Shown one piece after another: positions 48,002 through 59,987 of a DNA stretch of 64,000 nucleotides. Position 1 is the first letter of the stretch. Each line of letters starts with the position of its first letter. Location of the stretch: the NCBI RefSeq assembly GCF_000150955.2, contig NC_011692.1, positions 359,196 to 423,195 of the forward strand. The letters are read 5' to 3'. Made by a program: the position numbers and the translations under genes. Under the pieces are notes generated by a model, which ran no database searches, had not been told where the DNA came from, and saw only the letters and a list, made by a program, of their open reading frames with translations. Origin of the DNA: Phaeodactylum tricornutum CCAP 1055/1 (Eukaryota > Bacillariophyta > Bacillariophyceae > Surirellales > Neidiaceae).

Positions 48002-48616
48002 ATGATGAAGCTTGCTCTCCTAGCCTCTATTGCTGCTGGCGCCGCCGCATTTGCTCCGTCTCAGGGTCAGTCTGCCCGCGCTTCGGTTGCCACGAACATG
48101 GCCTTCGAAAACGAAGCCGGTGTCACCGCTCCTCTGGGTTTTTACGATCCCCTCGGATTGGTTTCGGACGGCGACGAGGCTAAGTTCAAGCGTCTCCGTT
48201 TTGTAGAACTCAAGCACGGACGCATTTCAATGCTTGCTGTTGTAGGGTACATTGCCACCGCGACCGGAAACCGTCTGCCGGGAACCATTGATTTCGCTGG
48301 TACCAAGTTCTCCGACATTCCGGCCGGATTCGGTTCTTTGGCCAACATCCCCGCCGCTGGCCTCTGCCAGATTCTCTTCTTCATTGGACTTTTGGAGACT
48401 TCCTTCATGCGTGACTGGGTTGGTGGAGAGTCGGTGGGTGACTTCCGCAACAAGTACATCGACTTTGGCTGGGACTCCTTCTCGGATGAAGAAAAGGCAC
48501 GTCAGTACAATGTTGAGCTTAATCAGGGCCGTGCTGCACAGATGGGAATTCTTGCCCTCATGGTGCATGAGCAACTCGGCAACGTGGACGATATCTTACC
48601 GTTCAAGCTTATCTAA
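48002..48616 (+). CDS. Lhcf: fucoxanthin chlorophyll a/c-binding protein (Lhcf type)
   Basis: The protein has 204 residues from 48002; a second ATG lies at 48005. The N-terminus is a signal peptide (LALLASIAAGAAA) followed by the plastid motif AAA|FAPSQ. The mature protein starts near MAFENEAGVTAPLGFYDPLGL. Three membrane helices follow. Helix 1 has the chlorophyll-ligand motif RFVELKHGRISMLAVVGY, and helix 3 the matching RYNVELNQGRAAQMGILALMVHEQL-type motif (VELNQGRAAQM). The pair of E..H/N-x-R motifs is the LHC signature. The protein binds fucoxanthin, chlorophyll a and c in thylakoids as the main antenna. Paralogue number not assigned. No intron. Confidence 0.95.
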   Translation: MMKLALLASIAAGAAAFAPSQGQSARASVATNMAFENEAGVTAPLGFYDPLGLVSDGDEAKFKRLRFVELKHGRISMLAVVGYIATATGNRLPGTIDFAGTKFSDIPAGFGSLANIPAAGLCQILFFIGLLETSFMRDWVGGESVGDFRNKYIDFGWDSFSDEEKARQYNVELNQGRAAQMGILALMVHEQLGNVDDILPFKLI

Positions 48617-49243
48617 AGTTGCTACCACGAGTAGTTTGTAAAAGTGGTTAGAACTCCTATAACCATTCCGACACTCGTGCTTTTATAGATAAGAGTAGGC
48701 ATTTGTAGAAGATCAGAAAGCAGAAGTTCTAGATAAGTCGCTTGACGTGGCCTAGCCCGTATTCAAATCGTTAACTGAACTCTCTATGGACTACCTTCAC
48801 GATCAACTGTACAGCATTCGCCAGCTAGTTTTGGGCGCGTTCCAATGGAAGTTGCGTTGATGTCAGATACAAAAGTGTAAGCAGACCAGAATGGTGATCG
48901 AAAAAGGGAGAGAAGCAGCTCTTTTCATGGAGATGGGCAAATTTTGGTGGGCATTTGGACATGTCAAAGAAGCTGGAGTATCTATCTACCTTATTGTATA
49001 CCTACGTGCCTATTTCGATGGGATACGACCTCCAAGATTGCGCTGACTGTCACAAAGTGTGTCATTTTCGGTCAAATGGATCGTATGGTTGACTTGACCT
49101 GTGCGTCTCACAGAAAACTTGTCCTTTTTGTGCTGGGTCAAATTCCACGCTCGGGCTTCCTTATAGAAAAGACTGTAGGAACGTAGATTTCGCGGAGGAC
49201 CACAGTAGTTCATACATGCGTAGAGATTGCAAAATTTTGCTCA
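48617..49243. other. intergenic between convergent genes
   Basis: 3' flank of Lhcf and of the next minus gene. No gene seen. Confidence 0.45.
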
Positions 49244-49783
49244 TCACCTCAAAATGACGTACAGAGTCGCTAAAACGAACAACGGATTCACCTCCCACGG
49301 ACCATTGCCGACGTCCACAATGAGTGGATGACCTTGGTACAGATTCTTGCCGTAAACGAATCCTGCCGCAACGGTCGGTAGTCGCACAAATATCATGTTG
49401 TAAATTCCAGCCAGAGGATTATCGTCGGCGGTGTCCACTTGTCGTGCTCCCGTCAGCACTTGTGGTAGGCGGGACTTCAGGCCGCGCCACAGGCGGAGAG
49501 CGTCGTTGTTGTACTTACTAGCGGACGACTCGTCAAAGAGCAACGACTCCTTGCGGAATTTTACCAACGGGGGTGTGAGATCATCGGTAATGGTCACATT
49601 CGTTCCACGGGAAGTCCAAAAGGTGTACTGATTGCTGTTCTGATCGCCGTCGCTGTTAGCCATTTGCAATTGGAGCGGCGAGACTGGCCGAGTGCTATAT
49701 TGCCGGTTGGAAACATCAACGCTGACCAAGGCAAGACAACGACAGGCTTGAACAAAAGCGACCATTATCAGAAGCGACTTCAT
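49244..49783 (-). CDS. hypothetical small membrane protein with signal peptide
   Basis: The product has 179 residues from the first ATG at 49783. The signal peptide KSLLIMVAFVQACRCLA is followed by a Ser/Gln-rich stretch that could be a plastid transit region, though the residue after the likely cleavage site is Leu, not aromatic. A conserved-looking middle has DDLTPPLVKFRKESLLFDE. A C-terminal pair of hydrophobic segments (MIFVRLPTVAAGFVYGKNL and VNPLFVLATLYVILR) ends the protein. Not recognised. Confidence 0.6.
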   Translation of the reverse strand: MKSLLIMVAFVQACRCLALVSVDVSNRQYSTRPVSPLQLQMANSDGDQNSNQYTFWTSRGTNVTITDDLTPPLVKFRKESLLFDESSASKYNNDALRLWRGLKSRLPQVLTGARQVDTADDNPLAGIYNMIFVRLPTVAAGFVYGKNLYQGHPLIVDVGNGPWEVNPLFVLATLYVILR

Positions 49784-50481
49784 CGTAGTGAAGAGATTAG
49801 GAGTTAAATCCCTTGACACATCTGCATCGTGAAACCAAGAGGCATACACTGTTTGTCATGGTGGACCTCATGAAAGACAGGAAAATGGGTCGCACTTTTC
49901 GCTTCTGCGATAAAGTTCAGGTTTTATCTTCCAAGCTCGTTGTCCACGTGACTCCCACCTATCTGTATATTATCTACAGCTAAAACATTTATTTGGAATG
50001 GTGTCGTCGTCTTGTCGTCATGTCTTCATAGAAAAACGTTAACTCTAAGTGTGAAGTTTCTGATTGCTACAAGGAGCGCAATAGCCGATATCTCATGTTG
50101 TGGTAGTTACAGTTAGTGCATGCTCATTCCGTTGCGCTCTGTCGATGGATGATCCCCCCCTTTCTCGATTCCGACTCCGGGACGATGCTTTGACTGTGAA
50201 TGGTGTTCCACTCCGTGCTTTTAATTCTGGTTGATAGCGGTTCTTGCCCCGTCTTACCCAAACACTTCACTTTTTCAGCCTCGTGCATCCTCTCGCTTAT
50301 AGCAGAGAATCGTATAATCGAGAAAGAGTGATAGCAAACTGAGAGCTTTTTGAATTCCTCTAACGACTGACCGAATCACTTAATTTCTTCTGTATCATTT
50401 AGCGACGAGAAACCAGCGCACTCTCGGTGAGAGGTCCGAATAGAGGGTGAGGAGAGAAGGAAGAATTGCTTCTTATTTACT
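49784..50481. other. divergent promoter region
   Basis: Contains TTGACTGTGAATG at 50190-50202, about 280 bp before the Rav1-like ATG. No gene seen. Confidence 0.45.
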
Positions 50482-53400
50482 ATGGTTGAAAAGAATTCGT
50501 CTCGAACTGGAGACACAGAAGGTTTTTTTCGACGTAGCTGGACTGGAAACAATCATCGACCCGGCACGCAGATCGAGGAGGGTGTAAACAGCGCGCCCCC
50601 TCCTCTACCATCATCCTCGATCCATCCAGGGGTTCGCAGTTTCTCTGCACCCATCCAGAATGGCATGGACCGACTTCCTGTCGCTCCCAATGGTATTAAA
50701 CCAGGTTCCTTGAGGGCACCAGGGGAACTCGGTGTCGTTCGTAACTCCGAATCCACTGACCGCGCGGACTCGTCAGAAGAGGAAGCCGAAGCTAATCCCT
50801 TTGTTCGAACACACCCAAATGTGCTCCGTATGCATCAACGAGAAAATGATTTGATTCGAGCATCGCGAACACCGGCATCCATTGCTGCCCAGACCCAGGC
50901 TCTTCGCGAGCTGGCAAAACGGTATCCGACGCCGACTTACTCGGCAAGCTTCTGCTACCGTGGTATGGAGGTTCTAGTCGCCACCACATCCTTGCCAACT
51001 TGTTATTTAATGTTTGCGCGGACACGATTTGTTTTCCAAACCTTGCAAGTCGATACGAATTTCGCGATTGTGGCCTTGACGATACATCCAACTTCCGGAC
51101 AAATTGTCCTGGCCCAAAAGGATGGGTCGGTTCGATCCTACGACCCCGAATCGACTGATCCTTTAGTGGAGAATTACGGCCCTTATCGTTGGAGGGACGG
51201 ACATGCTTTTTCTTGTGTCGATTTCTTCTCCACCGAAAACGATTCCATGCAGATCACTGATGCCTCGGTTGATCCAGCCCATTCCATAGCACTGAGTCTA
51301 TCTGACGACTGTAAATTACTCGTTGGTCATCATGATCAAATTGCGGTCTTTGACGTAGCTTCCAAAAATTCCAAATCAAAGAAGCATCGGAAAACGGTTG
51401 AGTGTCTGTGGACCACCCGGTTGCCTAAAAGAGTCCTCTTGGCACAGCTTTCTGGTGATGGACATGCCATAGCATTGGTTTTAGATCACAACTCAAGTTT
51501 CAATACAACAGGCTCTTTGGATGGTACCGACAACGCTGATGCCGACGGTGTGTATACATTCGAACGCGATTTTGACGACGGGGGTAGTCTAAGTTCTTTT
51601 GGTCCCGTATCAGTCGACGATGTGCCCTCTGTTGTGAGTTTGGCAAGTTCCCCAACGGTCGGTATTCTCTATAGGCCGGGCCCATACATTGTTCTCCCTT
51701 CGCCAGTTGTCCGACTCTCTTTTCGTGGTTTTGGCCACTTGACCTCTGAAATTACGCGAGATCCAAAAATTCGACCTGCAGGGAACGATTTGCTGCTGAC
51801 TAGTTGCTCCGACGGTGTGGCCAAAATTTTTTCCCAGTACGAGTGGCAAGAACTTGTGTCGTGGGAAACACCCCCGTCGACACGGGTAGATTGGGTTCGC
51901 AACATTACTGCCTTGACATTGGGTGATTTGGACTCGTCCACTCCAAGCAAAGCCCGGAGCGCCCGGTCGTCCCGTCGACCGAGCACCACTTCGCTGATGG
52001 ACCTAGACGAGGAAGCCGGCCACGAAACCTTAGGCAAGAGAAACCACTTTTCGTCTATTCCTAGCCACACGACACCGTCGTCACACGCTGGAGCGTGGGT
52101 TTCCGAATTAACATTTCAAGGGGCGTTTCCAGCATTACGTATTTCTCGATTGACTTACCTGAAACGTAGTCTAAGTGACTGGAAGCCAACACTGCTCGAA
52201 TCCATATCGGCCTTTTTACCGCCCGATAGTGTATTAAAAGATCGGGTTCTTCATACATCTGATGTAGGCTTAACAGTGGAAGGTGTTTGGCCTGCTTGGA
52301 GTCCGTGGGCAGCAACGGTCGAGCCGTCAAGCAATGCAGGCGATGCCTTGGGAGGGTCAGCCATGGAAAGCCTGGGCTTGTCGTCGGGACCGCGAACGCA
52401 AGGCGGCGGATTTTTTTGCGACAACTTTTTAGGTGGAGCGCAGACCCCACCAATCGAATTGCGTATAACTGCTCTGCATCCCGTTAGCGGTCAAGTGGTC
52501 GTCATGGAAATTCCCGTGTTCGGAGATCAGACTTTGAATACGGTAGAGATGGGAAGTCCAATTCGCTCCGTCGTGTCTGTACTGGATCTGGATTTAAGAT
52601 CCAAACAAGAGGTGACTCCTTCAGCTTCGACAGATAATGCTGCGAATCGATTAGTCGCAAGTCTTGAAGAGGCTACCAACATTATTTCGCTTACCTTGCG
52701 GCAACCCGGGACTATGTCGCTCCTCCCTGATACCTGGTCACGAGAAGATGCAAATCCCAAAGTAGCTGGACATTTGCTCAATAATCCCACAAAATTTCGG
52801 GATGAAAGCTTGGTATCTGTACCTTTAGCGTTACCTCCATTTCAGCTCCCCAAAGATGATGGTGTTGTGACAGCCTTGCGGTGGTGGCCAAGCAATCCTT
52901 TTTCGGGGACGTCAGTCGTTTTGGCATTTACAAGCGCTGGTACTATTGTAGCCATCAAAATCCCTCCCACCTGGAGTTTTTTGGAGCCCCCAATGCCTGG
53001 TTGTGATGAATCGATCCCTTCTATAGTGGGCAATAAGTCCAGTATGTGGGAAGACGATCCTGATTTCCGTATGGAAGACTACGAAGTATCGATCGTTCCG
53101 GAGGCAGAATATGGGCTTGGCCTTCGGCTAGAGAGTCATGTGCACGGCATGACCGCGATCGCCGGCTCGTTCAAAAGGCATCCCTTAAACGGCGAAATGC
53201 TCCCGGCCGAAAGAACCGGAATGATTACGCTAGGTGATGAGCTTTTGAGCGCCAACGGAATCTCCCTCAGTGAAAAGTCGTTTGAAGAAATCATAAGCGC
53301 TGTACGTGAAATAGGCGCCAACGCAAACATTCGACACCCAGTCAGGATGAAGTTTCGACGCCGACCCCTCAATACGCGGCGAAGGGCTGGTAGCCAAACG

Positions 53401-56400
53401 TCGGAGACCTCGGGAAGAAGGACGATGAATGAGATGATTGGTGTTACACCCGAGGAATTGGAAAGAAACCCAGTTTTTAATCGAGGTAGTGCCCAGACCA
53501 CGGACCGATCCCAGAATGGTTCAGAGAAGAATTGGAACCCTACGAACATGTATGGATCAATTGCCGTGTGTACGGTCTTTCGAAACCTTGGATTGTGGGA
53601 GACACCAGACGACGTTTCGCGTATGGTCATTTTACCGCTTAATTCCAACCGTGACACCATTCATGCTCATCAGGAAGCAATCCTGTTCTCCATTTCTGGA
53701 ACGCATGTCCTTGCAACAGCTCTATCATTGTCACAAGATCTGGACCAGATGGCGTCTCCCGCAGAGAAGTTGGGGTCGTGCCGAATCGGGGACCAAATAT
53801 TGACAAACATAACGACCGCAGATGCTTCCTCTTCAAGTGTGTCACTGGTGGTAGTAGACAGTGCAGGAATGGTGCGTTTGCTTGTTGTCTCTATCACTCC
53901 TAAAGAGAGTACGCACTGGACCATTTCCTTTCATACCTTCGATCTATTCAAAACAGAGATACGGAGGATGACCAACTTGATTGTTAGGGCCTGTTCAGTG
54001 CAGCTTATTGCCGTATCGTCGTCAGAGGACGAAAATGAAATTGCTGTATGGTCGGCTAGACCGCACCCAGGTTGTCTTCTCGAAAAAGGCGGCGGAAAAG
54101 AGCATGTACAGGATATCAGTTGGGATTATTTTGTTTTTCTGTTGAGAGTTAGTCCAAACTCAGTCGGCACTACTTCAGACAAAACCAAGATTATTGATTT
54201 CTCTTTCCTTCGATCTGGCTTTCTAGACGCATCTCCCTCTTTAATCTGCTATTCTGGCAAGAGCGTTTCGATATACCAGCGCTGCGGTGGCGGACGGGAC
54301 TGGGAACAAAGAACTGAAATTTATTACTCAAACAGTCCAACCTCGTCGAGTACTACAATGACTGCATCTGCTTTTGGCTCGACTGCACTGCGCCAACTGC
54401 GCCTTTTGGCGTCTACTCGAACCCATTGGATGTGTTTCCTCACATACTACCTGCCTTGCAGTGTGCCTTTGCGTCATCAGACGAGAGCACCTTCTTACGC
54501 TCGGACTGGCACCCGGACTCCTTTCTTGCAGAAATTTGTTTGGATGATAGAGGTGTTAAGGCTGCTTTGGACGACCGACTGCGATCTTTGTTTTTGTGGC
54601 TTAGCTCCGTAGGAAAGGATTTGTCGGACGAAGATTTGGAAGGGCCTCTACGTGTAGCACCCCTGCTCATAGTCGAAGAAAAAATTTCTGAAGACAGCGA
54701 TGGTCAGGATCAACCTCGAGCAAGACTGACTCTGCTAACGGGTCCGGCTACGGACCAAACACTCCCATCGCAAAACGTCGCGAGAGAAGTGAGTAAACTG
54801 AAGAGTTTTCGGGATATACTCTTGTGTAGCATCAATCAGGCAATTCCTGAGTCGTCTTCCACCGTTCAGTCGCTCGATTGCGACCTAGGCATCAAAAAAG
54901 AAGAGCTCCCACCGCTCCTACGCACATTGTCTTCTGAAGATTTGGAAATTATTTGGGCCCTATACGATATGCTGGTAAAACCGCCTTGTTTCGACAAGCT
55001 AGATAAGCTAGGGCAGCTATTCCTGTTCACCAGAGAAATCTTTCATCGGCTTGCAGCTATTACAAATAAGATAGAAAGCTCGATTTCTACAAGGATACCA
55101 ATGCCGTCAATGCATGTTAAGATCACTTCGAAGTCCGGTGGGAGCCAGAGTTGCGAAGAAACGTACGTGGCCTCCTCCGGCTGCTTGGCTGCTCTTATGA
55201 GCCGCTCTCAAAATAAAATTTTGGACTGCTGCCGTGCAAATGGACATAAGTTTGACTGGCCATTCGCGAGAGACCTTCGCATTGCATTCTGGCTGCGGTC
55301 GGATAGGGAGCTTGCCAAGATATCGGAAGAGATCGGCCAGACTCTTTACAGGGCCAAGAAAGAGATAATGGAATGCGCACTATTCTTTGTGATTGCGCGA
55401 AAGACGAGAACTCTCCGAAATTTAGCAGCAGCAGATTCGACCGATAGTGGGAGGAAGCTATTCCAGTTTTTGACGTCTCATGACTTCTCTGACGAGCGAG
55501 GTCGACGAGCTGCAGAAAAAAACGCATACAGCCTTCTTCGCAAAAACAGATATGGCATTGCATCCGCGTTTTTCCTCCTTGCCGAGCCCCCTTTTCTCAA
55601 GTCAGCTCTCGAAGTGATTGTGACAAAAATGCGAGACTCAGACCTTGCTTTCGCTGTTGCGAGGCTAACGGAGAGTTCTGTTGCCGCCCTACAACCCAGT
55701 CTGAATGCATCTTCCGTAGGGCTTGGAGGCATACTTGGAGGTGGAGGCGGGTATGCCATTCCACCCGGATCAGACTCTTCGTTGGATGGTGAGGACGGAG
55801 AACGTTTTGACGATTGGCAACCAGATCTTGGAATGTATTCTAAGAAGCTGTTGGTGGAACAATTGCTTCCTCAAGCTGAGCGAGACAATGCTCTGAGCGC
55901 TATCCAGCTATTATGGCTTGGTAAAATTGAGGAAGCGTCTTGGTGGCTATCCGGGTTCATAGAACCCAGCCATGATAGCGACACGGGTTATCGCTTAGTC
56001 AACGATATCGATCACCGTGTATTCGGAACAAGGACTGATGCGAAAAGACAGTGTGCTGGATCAATGAAGCTGTCGAATGCAATTGGCAAGGTAAACTTGC
56101 TTGTTGACTTCATCTCGGCTCCGCTCTTGCTTGACGCCCTGGGTGGGAGTCAGCGAGCTCAATTTGCTTCATGTTTAGCAGTTTCGAGTGCGTTGATTGC
56201 GCGGGGAGTTGAGATGCCAACTATTCGCTCTCTACTACATTTAGCTGGTTCTCAAATGCTTTTGAAGCATCCCATAACTTGTCTAAGTCCCAGAGAGGAC
56301 GCGAAACACGGTCTGTCGCCCTCGTCGGCAGCTGTGAAGCCGTCGATATCCAAGTCATTAAGTTCTTCCCTCCAGCCAAAGCGAAGCTGCAATTTAGCGG

Positions 56401-59400
56401 TTGCTGCTTCCTCGGGGGTTATGTCGTCCTCTGTTTTTGATTCGTTTGATACACCTCCTACCCACAACTCGAAAGCGAAGGTTTCAGACCATTTTGAGAG
56501 ATCAGAAACGGTGCAGTCTTCTATTTTCGATGCCTTTGATGCTCCGCCTACCCAAAATTCGAACCCGAAGGTATCAACCCAGGAAGGCAGATCCTATGGG
56601 ATGCAATCATCCATATTTGACTCCTTTGATCCTCCTCCTCTCCAGAATATAAGTGTTACGGCAGGACGTGATGAGACATCGGGGAACATAGAGTCGTCCA
56701 TTTTTGACTCGTTTGATGTTCATCCCGGACCGACTGTGAAGGGATCTGCATGCGACGATCGATCCGGAGACGTGCGGTGTACTGCCATTTCATTTGATGA
56801 CACAAGACAATTATTCAGCGAAAATGATGCCCAAGAATCGAAGGTTTTATGTCCTGTTGACAATAGACCAACTATTGACAATCAAGAGGCGATCAAGAAG
56901 TCCGAAATAGCGATTTCTCTTTCAATCTGTCGGAAAGGGATCCCAGATTTGTGGAGCGAATGGCGTTATAACATGCTTTTGTTATGCGCTGGGAGGCGCC
57001 TACTGCGTGAAGTGGCGAGCGTCGTAGCTCAATTTCACGGGGACCCGCGGCCTCAGTCAATGGTGTCTTTTTATCATAGCGAACACCCGCTTGTTCCCTC
57101 AAGGGCATCTGAAGTACTGCAGCTGAGATGCGACTCCGAAAAAATAATAGGAAGAGTCAAACGGTCTCTGGAACAGCTTTCCACAGCAAGCGGGTTGGAA
57201 ACTCTTGTTGTTGTAAGTTGCTCAGTCCAGCTTTTGGGTCATTCCCAACAACGCCGTAGAACACTTTTTACTGTTATTCTTTATGCCGCAGCGCAACAAG
57301 ATGACATGGCTGATCTCATCGTTCGAGCCGCTGCTTCGGATCTCATTCAAATGGCGAAGAGTATGGTGTTTTGTAACGACGTTTTTGTACTCAAACAAAA
57401 ATCGCGTTCGCACGCATCTACACAGCATATTCGGCGACTAGCGGCAAGGTTGAGTTGGCAACTAGAAATTTGCATGTGGCTGCAGCGGGGTGGAGGTCTT
57501 TACTTATCTGCAAGTACAATCAAAGATGCAATTGCCGCTGTGCGAGTTGGCATTCTCATAGCCAGCTGGAACCGCAACACCGAATGCTTGGAAGCCATGA
57601 TTCGAAACCAACCAGACTGTTCTCTCGACGACGAAGCAGGACATCCGCTGTGGACAAATTTAAAAAGCTTTACCGCTCCCGAGAGAGAAGTAAAAAAAAA
57701 CAGAAAGATCTCAAGTGGTGGATGGGAGTTTTTGGTAGACTGCAGAAGAACAGAGGCGACAAAAATGCTGCGATGTAGACCTACGGGGTGCTTCATTATT
57801 AGGCCACATCCAAACGACCATGGGGTTTTCACGCTCAGTTTTAAAACTAACTTAGCGAGTGAGGAGGGAATGCCTAAGGATGGCGAACAGCAGCTATCTG
57901 ATCATGGGGAGTTGGTGAATAGGCCTGAGCAACCTAGTTCTACAGTAATGTCTTCACGGGCTTCGAAAAGAGACGACATAGTTCAACATGCGGTTGTCAG
58001 GTTGTCTGAATCTGGATTTCGATGTGGTTCTTTTGGTCCTTTCGCTAGCCTCATCGGTCTCCTTGAAGCCGTGTCAGCATCGCTCCCTTTCAATTTGAGG
58101 TTCGATCAACCGCCAGTTGACCGGGTAATTCAAGAAGGATTCCAGCCTTCTCCAAATGCAGTATTTTTCCGAAAGCTAGCCCTCAGTCATGCGGATAGCG
58201 GAGCTTATCCCCAGCCAGCCAAAGTACAGAGTTGTCAAGTCCCGTCTTCTCCCAAGGAGGAGCGAACCTCTTCGACATTCCGAACAGGGAGCGAAGATAC
58301 CAGATCCGAAAAGAAGATATCTTTTGCCTATTTTCTCGAGCTCACGACTCTGAGCAAAATTCATCGGCAATTAAGTGCCGTTGTATCAGTTCACGTTGAC
58401 GAGGCTCATCAGTCTGATGGGGAGGTCATGACGACAGACGAAAGCTACGAAGCAGCGTCGGATAGTGTTTTATCGCTAATGACTTTTCATGGAGTCTCCA
58501 CTCCGTACGCTTCTTCGCGGAGGCTTCTTAGTCCTCTGATATGTTGGGGCCGTTCTTTGGAAATTCTTTCCGTGGAGTATGTAGCCCCGGAATTGAATGG
58601 CTCTTTCGATCCCAGATTGCCAGTGGATTTTGAGGAGTCGGCCGAAGAAATTGAAATATTTCAGCACGAATCCGCAACTACGGTCGAGCAAGGGGACGCA
58701 GTACTTCGACAAATGATCAAACGAGGATCTGGAGTCGATTTCAGTACGTTACGCTTAAGTGACGGTGGTGATTGCACTATGGTTGTGGTTTTTGGAAAGA
58801 AGGAAGGAATCGAGTGGTTGCTTTCCAGCGGATTAGAAGCTAGTGAAACCGGCGCTTTGAGAAGATTGAAGATAATGGAGCATGAGAATATTATCGAACC
58901 AATTGAAATGCAGCGACTCCCTCTGAAACATAAGGTACCTGAGCACGGAGAAAGTGATGTGAGATACAGGATTGTTGACCCCTGGGAAGTGGAAGCGCTT
59001 CCGAATCGTGAAGGCGAGACTCGAGGAGCCTCTCTTGGCAGAGAAAGCTTCTCAAGGTTTAGTATAGGGCAGGTGGCACTGTCATCAGAGAGTACCCTTC
59101 GTGATATTGGCGGGCATTCGCTTTTAGAGCTGTGGACCAGCACGAAAGGAGGAGTGCTTTTGACAAAAGCGTTAGCTTCGATAGATACACCTTGGGAACG
59201 TGCCGGGGCAGGAGATTTGCTTCCAGGAAATGGAATAATGACCAGTGTTCCTCCGTACTTAAATAGCATCAGGCAGCACTTGTACAGGAACGCGCTGTTT
59301 CGCCGCCTCGACCTTCCGCAGCGTTTTGTTGCACTAATGCAAGTGGAGTTGCTCGACCTAAAAAACTTGTCGTCTCCCGGTGGCTCAGTTTCCCTCTCAA

Positions 59401-59987
59401 CTTACGCGCTGTTGCGCCTGAAACGTGACGGCAACAGGGCGGGCTTAACCAACAAAACACGGACACTTGACACAGCAAAGACACATGCCACCAAGCTTGG
59501 GAAATCTTCTGGTCCAAATGCCCCGGCGTCCTGGGGAAGCGTCGTTCGATTCCGTTTCCCCCTCCCTGAAGATGTTTCTGTGGAAGGGTCAAGTCTCGAC
59601 GATGATCGAGAAACACTATTCAAAGGACCCCCGTGTGTACTTCAGATTACAGTGTACGAAAAAAAGCTTATCGTGGATAACTCACTGGGAACTGCAGATA
59701 TTCGCACAGACGGCCTTTGGAGCGGAGGCCAGCTTGAGGAGTGGGTGCCTCTGCGCTCAGATAAGCAAACCATTACATGGTTTGCTCGAATCAGATTGAC
59801 ACTAAGGTATGAATTAATGTGCCATGCGTGCGACGCAGTATCCATGGACACTATAAGCGGTACCTCAAGTGTTGGACTCCGGAGGATGGAGGAACTCATC
59901 CGTGCAGGTGCTTCGGCGCACGAAGATAACAAGCAAGCTACAAGCTCCCCGGATTTGTTGACATACTTTGAGAGCATGGTGTACTAA
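50482..59987 (+). CDS. Rav1/DMXL-type giant protein with PDZ-, SH2- and C2-like modules
   Basis: Two long overlapping frames (50482-54612 and one open from 54318 to 59987) make one gene. A GT-AG intron at 54350-54480 would join them in frame (3124 residues), but see findings. N-terminal WD-like repeats are followed by a PDZ-like module at ~875-962 (GMITLGDELLSANG). The Rav1 C-terminal domain at ~1555-1785 has FWLRSDRELAKI, AEKNAYSLLRKNRYGIASAFFLLAE and IQLLWLGKIEEASWWLSGF. Four ~30-residue repeats with SS[IV]FD[SA]FD come next (~1940-2043), then an SH2-like module at ~2370-2500 (WEFLVDCRRTEATKML, GCFIIRP, GVFTLSF) and a C2-like module at ~2905-3070. Rav1/DMXL proteins drive V-ATPase assembly in the RAVE complex. 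The extra modules are inferred from motif reading. Confidence 0.8.
53104..53370 (+). other. PDZ-like module in Rav1-like protein
   Basis: The segment GLGLRLES...GMITLGDELLSANGISLSEKSFEEIISAVREIG...PVRMKFRR has the length, glycine positions and GDxLLxxNG turn of a PDZ domain. A carboxylate-binding loop (GLGL) is present. Seen in the translated sequence; domain call by eye. Confidence 0.65.
56433..56740 (+). repeat. four ~30-residue tandem repeats (FDxFD motif)
   Basis: The motif [IV]FD[SA]FD begins at 56433, 56523, 56613 and 56700, spacing 90, 90 and 87 bp, in frame. Each copy continues with Pro-rich residues (TPPTHNS, APPTQNS, PPPLQNI, VHPGPTV). Regular codon-length spacing shows a tandem duplication within the gene. 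Confidence 0.85.
57718..58110 (+). other. SH2-like module in Rav1-like protein
   Basis: WEFLVDCRRTEATKML matches the SH2 start (W..G.ISR.EAE.LL). GCFIIRPHPNDHGVFTLSF matches the FLVR-loop strands with the phosphotyrosine-binding Arg present. After a ~45-residue insertion, VQHAVVRLSESGFRCGSFGPFASLIGLLE matches the rest. Confidence 0.68.
59325..59820 (+). other. C2-like module in Rav1-like protein
   Basis: The stretch from MQVELLDLKNLSS through STYALLRLKRDG, SWGSVVRFRFPLP, CVLQITVYEKKL, LGTADIRTDGL to EEWVPLRSDKQ...IRLTLRYELM has the strand order of a C2 domain near the C-terminus. Few acidic Ca2+-loop residues are seen. Confidence 0.65.
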
